Below, piece by piece: positions 59,071 to 64,000 of a stretch of DNA of 64,000 bases. The stretch comes from Paenibacillus harenae. GTDB taxonomy: Bacteria > Bacillota > Bacilli > Paenibacillales > Paenibacillaceae. The notes under the pieces are model-generated. The model had not been told where the DNA came from, ran no database searches, and saw only the letters and a list, made by a program, of their open reading frames with translations. The stretch is from assembly GCF_030812415.1 (NCBI RefSeq), contig NZ_JAUSST010000002.1:372001-436000 (forward strand), given 5' to 3'. A program made the position numbers and the translations under genes. Every line of letters begins with the position of its first letter. Position 1 is the first letter of the stretch.

Positions 59071-59993
59071 GCCTGACAGCCGGCACGATCGAGAAATTAA
59101 GGGTGGCACGCGAAGTGTCGCCCTACGGTTATTTTCTAACGAACGGGGAAGACGATGTGCTGCTCCATTATACGGAGCTCGAGGGCAAGAAACCGAAGCT
59201 TGACGATGAGATCGATGCTTTCATCTATTACGATTCGGAGGATCGCCTCGCCGCGACGATGAAGCGTCCTTACATGTTGTTAGGCGAGCTGGCTCGTCTA
59301 AAGGTCGCAGATGTGCATCCCAAACTTGGCTGCTTCCTGGAGATGGGCCTTGGCCGACAACTGCTGCTGCCATTGTCCGAGCTTCCCGAGAGCATTGAAT
59401 ACCGGCCGCTCCCGGGCGATGAAGTATTCGTCGTCATGAAGCATGACAAGATCGGCAGGCTTGTCGCGAAGATCGCTTTCGAAGAAGAATTGTCCAAGCT
59501 GGTGTTTCCCGCACCGTCGACATGGAATAATCAATGGGTAGAAGGCTGGGTATCCAAAACCTTGCAGCTCGGGTCTTTCGTCATCGTTGACGGAGGCGTG
59601 ATCGGCTTCGGCGTTTATGGACTCATCCCTAGCTCGGAGCGGACGAAGCCGCTGCGCCTTGGCGAACGCGTACGCGCTCGCGTTACGTTCATCCGCGAGG
59701 ACGGACGCGTGAATCTGTCCATGGCTCAGCGCAAGGAGATTGGACGCGTCGAGGATGCGGACCGCATACTCGCGTTCATGAAGGAGCGCCCGAACGGCGG
59801 CATGCCTTACTCGGACGAGACGGAAGCCGACATAATCAAGCTGAAGTTCGGTATTAGCAAAGGGGCGTTCAAGCGGGCGATCGGCAAGCTGATGCGTGAA
59901 GGTGTCGTTACGCAGAAGGGAAGCTGGACCTATCTCGTTCCTACAGCTGAAGCTGAGCCTGCTTCCGGTGAAGCAGAAGGGGCTGAGGGCTAA
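59067..59993 (+). CDS. CvfB/YitL-like S1 RNA-binding protein
   Basis: A 308-residue protein with successive S1-like domains (GTIEKLRVAREVSPYGYFL, DVHPKLGCFLEMGLGRQLLLP, and LGERVRARVTFIREDGRVNLS) and a C-terminal winged helix (FGISKGAFKRAIGKLMREG). CvfB-type proteins affect virulence and RNA metabolism in staphylococci. It starts at ATG 59067 overlapping rsfS, and the next gene starts on its last base. In Bacillus subtilis yqeL and yqeM are adjacent, so this gene is an insertion into the operon. Confidence 0.88.
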   Translation: MSLTAGTIEKLRVAREVSPYGYFLTNGEDDVLLHYTELEGKKPKLDDEIDAFIYYDSEDRLAATMKRPYMLLGELARLKVADVHPKLGCFLEMGLGRQLLLPLSELPESIEYRPLPGDEVFVVMKHDKIGRLVAKIAFEEELSKLVFPAPSTWNNQWVEGWVSKTLQLGSFVIVDGGVIGFGVYGLIPSSERTKPLRLGERVRARVTFIREDGRVNLSMAQRKEIGRVEDADRILAFMKERPNGGMPYSDETEADIIKLKFGISKGAFKRAIGKLMREGVVTQKGSWTYLVPTAEAEPASGEAEGAEG

Positions 59994-60760
59994 TGGCGCG
60001 TTCCTACGGGCAGTTCGCAGCCGTATACGACCAGTTGATGGAGGATATGCCGTATGCGGAATGGCTTGGATTCGCTAGAGCGGGCTGGGTGCGCTACGGC
60101 ATGCCTTCTACGGTTGTCGACTTGGGCTGCGGAACAGGCAGTTTGTCGATTCCGTTAGCAAGATCGGGTTTCCATGTCTATGGCATCGATTTATCCGCAG
60201 ATATGCTCGCGGTTGCGCGCGGCAAGTGGAATGAGACTCCCCAGCAGGCTGTTAGGCCGCGTGCGGGAACGATCCGATGGCTGCAGCAGGACATGCGCGG
60301 CTGGGAGCTGCCAGAGCCCGTGGACGCGGTTATATCGTTCTGCGATTGCTTGAACTACTTGACGGAAGAAAGCGACATCGAGAAAGCATTCCGCGCGACG
60401 TATGCGGGATTGCGTCCGGGAGGCGTATTCCTGTTCGACGTGCATCCGCCGAAGCAATTCATTCGTTATGCGGAAGAGCAGCCTTTCGTGCTGGACGAAA
60501 GGGACGTCGCTTACATATGGACTTGCGAATTCGAAGAGGAGCGTTGCGAGATCGCGCATAGCTTGACGATATTCGCACGCGATTCGGACTCGCGCTTCTA
60601 TCGCTTCGAAGAGAAGCATGTGCAGCGCGCATATGAGCCGGACTGGATCGAAGCAGCGCTTCGCCGCGCGGGCTTCAAAAGCGTGGACCGGTATGCGGAC
60701 TTTCAACTGCAGCCTGCGAGCAGCGAATCTGAACGGCTTTTTTTCGCGGCGGTGAAATAA
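59993..60760 (+). CDS. Class I SAM-dependent methyltransferase (YqeM-like)
   Basis: A 255-residue methyltransferase with motif I VVDLGCGTGSLS, the following acidic GIDLSADML and the CDCLNYL segment. It overlaps the previous stop by one base (TAATG). Position at the end of the yqe operon identifies it as the YqeM counterpart. The substrate is unknown. A bulged terminator hairpin follows within 20 bases. Confidence 0.88.
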   Translation: MARSYGQFAAVYDQLMEDMPYAEWLGFARAGWVRYGMPSTVVDLGCGTGSLSIPLARSGFHVYGIDLSADMLAVARGKWNETPQQAVRPRAGTIRWLQQDMRGWELPEPVDAVISFCDCLNYLTEESDIEKAFRATYAGLRPGGVFLFDVHPPKQFIRYAEEQPFVLDERDVAYIWTCEFEEERCEIAHSLTIFARDSDSRFYRFEEKHVQRAYEPDWIEAALRRAGFKSVDRYADFQLQPASSESERLFFAAVK

Positions 60761-60775
60761 TGACAAAGGGAAGAG

Positions 60776-60827
60776 GGATTGCACCGATATGCCGTTACGA
60801 CGGCACATTGGGGCTATCCTTTTTTTA
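60776..60827 (+). terminator. Terminator of the yqe operon
   Basis: Outer arms GGATTGC (60776-60782) and GCTATCC (60813-60819) enclose an inner stem ATGCCGT/ACGGCA with loop TACG. Seven T and ATTT follow. Its position argues against a 60-codon frame that would otherwise begin at 60760. Confidence 0.55.
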
Positions 60828-61082
60828 TTTGCCGCCAGCAAAGCTGCCGATGGCTAAGGCGTACAAAGAGGCGCTCCATATGCCCGTCATTGCTGTCGGC
60901 CATGAGCCGGACTTACCTATGCAATACAGGAGAGCTTACTGATCATTGGATTGGAGATTTGCACAATGGGGCAGCACAACATCTAGGGTGAGGGTCGCAG
61001 TTTCTTGTCGAATAATGTCTATTATAAAAAAGGCGTCGGAAGCTCTCAATCTTGTCCGCTTCATACATGCTATCGCAGCCGT
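60828..61082. other. Gap between the yqe operon and the next gene
   Basis: About 250 bases after the operon terminator. No known RNA, repeat or coding frame with a ribosome site and plausible product was recognised. Confidence 0.4.
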
Positions 61083-61304
61083 TTACTCCCGAAGCGCATC
61101 CTTCAGTCTGCTGTTCATCCCTTGCGCCGATGGCGAGCGGCGAACGGCGTCAACCTTCAGCCTCCGAATTTCGAGCTTTAACTTTTCGTTCGCGCGTTCC
61201 AATTCGTCTATATAAGCGAGCAATTCAGGCACCTCATAACCGGCATCCCGGAACAATGCGGCGACACAATCGCGCAGTGGCGCGGCTTCTTTAGATTCGT
61301 CCAT
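61083..61304 (-). CDS. Hypothetical 73-residue coiled-coil protein
   Basis: Family not recognised. From ATG 61304, preceded by GGAGG, the product MDESKEAAPLRDCVAALFRD... contains a heptad-patterned helix (PELLAYIDELERANEKLKLE followed by IRRLKVDAV) and a basic C terminus. No membrane segment. It is transcribed away from nrdI, and its start lies about 110 bases from the nrd promoter. Confidence 0.65.
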   Translation of the reverse strand: MDESKEAAPLRDCVAALFRDAGYEVPELLAYIDELERANEKLKLEIRRLKVDAVRRSPSAQGMNSRLKDALRE

Positions 61305-61412
61305 ATTAACCTCCAAAATAACTATAAAATGTCACTATCCCATCATATCCGCTTCTGTTAAAATAGTCGAGTGCCTTAAAAATAGAGATTAATAGTTTCT
61401 CCATATTTTGCA

Positions 61413-61441
61413 TTGACTCCACCTATATCTTGATGTAAAAT
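61413..61441 (+). promoter_or_regulatory. Promoter of nrdI-nrdE
   Basis: TTGACT (61413-61418) and TAAAAT (61436-61441) are 17 bases apart. The first NrdR box lies in the spacer and the second just downstream, so NrdR can shut the promoter. Confidence 0.65.
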
Positions 61442-61463
61442 CAAAAACATCAACTACATATTG
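61423..61463. promoter_or_regulatory. Pair of NrdR boxes
   Basis: CTATATCTTG (61423-61432) and CTACATATTG (61454-61463) each match nine of ten bases of the NrdR core CWATATATWG. They are 31 bp apart, three helical turns, the spacing normal for NrdR operators. The repeated heptamers TTGATGT/ACATCAA around them can also form mutually exclusive stems. NrdR represses ribonucleotide reductase when dATP is high. Confidence 0.8.
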
Positions 61464-61508
61464 ATGTATATAGGTGCCTTCAAAGGACGAGCATTAGCAA
61501 ATCTTGAT

Positions 61509-61548
61509 AAAGCGCATCTGACGAAAGCGCAGTCAGAGAGCGCTTTTT
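61509..61548 (+). terminator. Leader hairpin with short T-tract upstream of nrdI
   Basis: AAAGCGC (61509-61515) pairs with GCGCTTT (61540-61546), with an inner stem CTGAC/GTCAG. Five T span 61544-61548. It lies between promoter and start codon, so it is an attenuator candidate, not an operon end. Confidence 0.55.
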
Positions 61549-61581
61549 GATTGCTGAAATTCTAGTAGGGAGCGAGTCGAA

Positions 61582-61941
61582 ATGCTAGTCGTATATGATT
61601 CGAAAACAGGCAATGTCAAGCGATTTATTAACAAACTGAATATGCGTGCCATGCCTATTGACGAGGAGAAATCGGTAGACGAGCCCTTTGTACTCGTCAC
61701 GTATACGACAGGCTTCGGACAAGTTCCCGAGAAGGTAGCTTCTTTCTTAAAACGCAACTTCGAGCATCTTCGCGGTGTCTCGGCGAGCGGCAATCGAAAT
61801 TGGGGTACGGGCTTCGCAAAAAGCGCGGACACGATTTCACAGATGTACGATGTACCCGTTATATCGAAGTTTGAATTATCAGGTACGAGTCAAGATACTG
61901 AGCATTTTGTCGAAAGGGTGCGAACTATTGAAGCATATTGA
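61582..61941 (+). CDS. nrdI: NrdI flavodoxin-like protein
   Basis: A 119-residue flavoprotein that supplies oxidant for assembling the dimanganese-tyrosyl radical of class Ib ribonucleotide reductase. The N-terminal YDSKTGNVKRF is the flavin phosphate loop, and TYTTGFGQVPEKV and GNRNWGTGFAKSAD are the FMN-binding loops. TAGGGAG lies before the ATG. nrdE begins inside its last 14 bases, the arrangement also known in Bacillus. Confidence 0.95.
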   Translation: MLVVYDSKTGNVKRFINKLNMRAMPIDEEKSVDEPFVLVTYTTGFGQVPEKVASFLKRNFEHLRGVSASGNRNWGTGFAKSADTISQMYDVPVISKFELSGTSQDTEHFVERVRTIEAY

Positions 61942-64000
61942 ATTGAACAACGAATTGATGCAACGCGGCGCGGACGGTTTCTATCAGCTCGAGAAGGATA
62001 AAGAGGCGGTAGCCGCTTTTATGGCGGAAGTAGAAGAGAAGAGCGTGAAGTTCGATTCGCTTCGCCACAAGCTGGACTATTTAATCGAGAACGACTATTA
62101 CGACAACGTGTTCGACAAATATACATACGATCAGGTTGAGGCTGTATTTACTTTGACGGCAAGCAGCGGCTTCGAGTTCCAATCGTACATGGCGGCATCG
62201 AAATTCTATAAAGACTACGCCATGAAGACGAATAACAAGGCGCAGTACCTCGAGCAATATTCCGATCGCGTAGCGATCGTTGCTTTGCACCTCGGCGAAG
62301 GCGACGCAGACCGAGCGCTGCGTATCGCCGATGCGATGATCGAGCAGCGCCTGCAGCCGGCTACGCCGACATTCCTGAACGCGGGCAAAAGCCGCCGCGG
62401 CGAGATGGTTTCCTGCTTCCTGCTGGAAATGGACGACTCCCTTAACTCGATCAACTACGTACTCGGCACTTGCATGCAGCTCTCCAAGATCGGCGGCGGC
62501 GTAGCCGTCAATCTATCGAAGCTGCGCGGGCGCGGCGAGCCGATCAAAGGCGTAGAAGGCGCGGCCAAAGGCATTATGCCCGTGCTCAAGCTGATGGAGG
62601 ATGCTTTCTCCTACGCGGACCAAATGGGGCAGCGCAAAGGCTCCGGCGCCGGCTACTACAATATTTTCGGCTGGGACGTTATCGAGTTCCTCGATTGCAA
62701 AAAAATTAACGCCGACGAGAAAACACGGATCAAAACGTTGTCGATCGGCCTGATCATACCGAACAAATTTTACGAGTTAGCCGCAAGCAACCGGCCGCTC
62801 GTCGTATTCGGACCTCATTCCGTACAGAAGGCATACGGCAAGCATTTGGACGATCTCGATATGGACGAGATGTACGAAGAGCTTCTTGCGAACGACAAAG
62901 TAACGAAGAAAACGGTGATGAACGCACGCGACATGCTGACGAAGATCGCTTCGATCCAGCTTGAATCGGGTTATCCGTATATCATGAACAAATCGAACGC
63001 GAACAAGATCCACGCCTTGAAGGATATCGGTTCGATCAAAATGTCCAATCTTTGCACGGAAATTTTCCAACTGCAAGAAACATCGGAAATTAACGACTAC
63101 GGCTATGACGATGTCATCCAGCGCGATATTAGCTGCAACCTGGCATCTCTCAATATTGTGAACGTAATGGAACGCAAGAAGCTGAAGGAATCGGTTCATG
63201 TGGGCATCGAAGCGTTGACGACCGTGAGCGACTTGTCCAAAATCGACAACGCGCCAGGCGTGCGCAAGGCGAACGAGGAGCTTCACTCCGTCGGTCTTGG
63301 CGCGATGAACCTGAACGGCTACTTGGCGAAGAACAAAATCGCTTATGAGAGCGAAGAAGCGAAAGACTTTGCCGGCGTATTCTTCATGATGATGAACTTC
63401 TACTCGATCGAGCAAAGCATGCTTATTGCCAAGGAACGCGGCACTACATTCAAAGATTTCGAACGTTCGGAATATGCGAAAGGCACTTATTTCGCGCGTT
63501 ATATCGAGAACGACTTCCGTCCGAAGACTGAGAGAGTCGCGGAATTGTTCGAAGGCATGGATATTCCGTCACCGCAAGACTGGGAACAACTTAAGGGTCA
63601 GGTTCAGAAGCATGGCTTGTTCCATGCCTACCGTCTAGCCATCGCTCCTACGCAAAGCATTTCGTATATTCAAAATGCGACTTCGAGCGTTATGCCGATC
63701 GTCGAGCATATCGAGACGCGTACGTACGCAAACTCGACAACGTATTATCCGATGCCTTATTTGGCGCAGGAAAACTACTTCTACTACAAATCGGCCTACA
63801 ATATCGATCAGTTCAAGCTGATTGACCTGATTGCCGAAATCGGACAGCATGTCGATCAAGGCATCTCGACCGTATTGCATGTCAACAGCAACGTAACAAC
63901 CCGTGAGCTGGCGCGCTTCTATGTATATGCTGCGCAGAAGGGGCTCAAATCGCTCTACTATACGAGAACGAAGCGTCTTTCCGTTGAGGAATGCACGAGC
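61928..64000 (+). CDS. nrdE: Ribonucleoside-diphosphate reductase alpha subunit, class Ib (3' end missing)
   Basis: The reading frame is open to the window end (691 codons), so only the last residues are absent; the family has about 700. It begins at TTG 61928 (AAAGGGTG upstream), overlapping nrdI by 14 bases. The N-terminal HIELNNELMQRGADGFYQLE is typical of NrdE. The redox pair is Cys163 (MVSCFLLEM) and Cys403 (ISCNLASLN). The radical-bearing Cys376 lies in SNLCTEIF with Asn374 and Glu378. APTQSISYIQNATSSVMP and the radical-transfer tyrosines (LYYTRT) near the end are present. There is no ATP cone, as expected for class Ib. It reduces nucleoside diphosphates with NrdF, which should lie downstream. 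Confidence 0.96.
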   Translation, partial: MKHIELNNELMQRGADGFYQLEKDKEAVAAFMAEVEEKSVKFDSLRHKLDYLIENDYYDNVFDKYTYDQVEAVFTLTASSGFEFQSYMAASKFYKDYAMKTNNKAQYLEQYSDRVAIVALHLGEGDADRALRIADAMIEQRLQPATPTFLNAGKSRRGEMVSCFLLEMDDSLNSINYVLGTCMQLSKIGGGVAVNLSKLRGRGEPIKGVEGAAKGIMPVLKLMEDAFSYADQMGQRKGSGAGYYNIFGWDVIEFLDCKKINADEKTRIKTLSIGLIIPNKFYELAASNRPLVVFGPHSVQKAYGKHLDDLDMDEMYEELLANDKVTKKTVMNARDMLTKIASIQLESGYPYIMNKSNANKIHALKDIGSIKMSNLCTEIFQLQETSEINDYGYDDVIQRDISCNLASLNIVNVMERKKLKESVHVGIEALTTVSDLSKIDNAPGVRKANEELHSVGLGAMNLNGYLAKNKIAYESEEAKDFAGVFFMMMNFYSIEQSMLIAKERGTTFKDFERSEYAKGTYFARYIENDFRPKTERVAELFEGMDIPSPQDWEQLKGQVQKHGLFHAYRLAIAPTQSISYIQNATSSVMPIVEHIETRTYANSTTYYPMPYLAQENYFYYKSAYNIDQFKLIDLIAEIGQHVDQGISTVLHVNSNVTTRELARFYVYAAQKGLKSLYYTRTKRLSVEECTS

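Noticed and set aside
60760..60942. A 60-codon frame overlapping the stop of the YqeM-like gene (TAATG)
   Set aside because: It contains the operon terminator and its T-run, the product resembles nothing, and the ribosome site is poor.
1..64000. tRNA, rRNA, insertion sequences or prophage genes
   Set aside because: No transposase, integrase, phage structural gene or tRNA-like cloverleaf was recognised on either strand.

Overview
The window looks like a chromosomal segment of a spore-forming Bacillota, most likely Paenibacillaceae (Paenibacillus- or Cohnella-like). The evidence is spoVAC-spoVAD-spoVAE, the yqeG-yqeH-aroE-yqeI-nadD-yqeK-rsfS-yqeM order known from Bacillus, class Ib nrdI-nrdE, strong GGAGG ribosome sites, frequent TTG starts, and two carbohydrate loci built from YesM-type kinases, YesN-type regulators and binding-protein-dependent sugar importers. 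Species-level assignment is not possible from the sequence alone. No rRNA, tRNA, intact insertion sequence, prophage or CRISPR array was seen.

Layout. 0.1-5.1 kb: a chemoreceptor with a SigD-like -10, an arylamine N-acetyltransferase, fabI under a textbook FapR operator, and an orphan MprF-type C-terminal domain. 5.2-15.1 kb: sugar locus 1 (regulator, kinase, binding protein, two permeases, GH2 beta-galactosidase). 15.1-19.4 kb: a four-arm palindromic repeat, a PatB-like lyase, then an alkylation-repair cluster (alkA convergent with adaA-ogt-SPL-family radical SAM). 19.5-24.7 kb: TerB, a BlaI/M56-peptidase/DUF3105 operon with a candidate operator, a TetR/YhgE pair with related palindromes, and an unknown 85-residue protein. 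24.7-27.5 kb: a CotD-like coat protein, a DUF4157 protein fused to a kinase-like domain, and a 39-residue membrane peptide. 27.5-31.5 kb: an AraC regulator divergent from an oxidoreductase/isomerase pair, two repeat families, and a HIT protein. 31.7-46.8 kb: sugar locus 2 (GH95, GH3, kinase, regulator, LplB/LplC/LplA-type importer, GH42). 46.8-48.0 kb: about 1.2 kb without a convincing gene but with a 6 x 13 bp tandem repeat. 48.0-49.9 kb: spoVA genes. 50.0-54.5 kb: MoxR/DUF58/transglutaminase operon. 54.6-60.8 kb: the yqe housekeeping operon with a CvfB-like gene inserted before yqeM. 61.1-64.0 kb: a small coiled-coil protein, then nrdI-nrdE behind a promoter with two NrdR boxes 31 bp apart; nrdE runs off the window.

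How it works together. Both sugar loci follow one logic: a membrane kinase senses an extracellular sugar, an AraC-type response regulator switches on a lipoprotein-dependent importer, and glycosidases without visible signal peptides degrade the imported oligosaccharide in the cytoplasm. GH95 (alpha-L-fucosidase family) with GH3, GH42 and GH2 enzymes suggests plant-type fucosylated and galactosylated glycans; this is inference. The least explained items are the DUF4157-kinase fusion, the duplicated 190-bp four-arm repeat, the BlaI/M56/DUF3105 operon, the near-perfect palindrome on the moxR promoter, and the noncoding stretch upstream of spoVAC.
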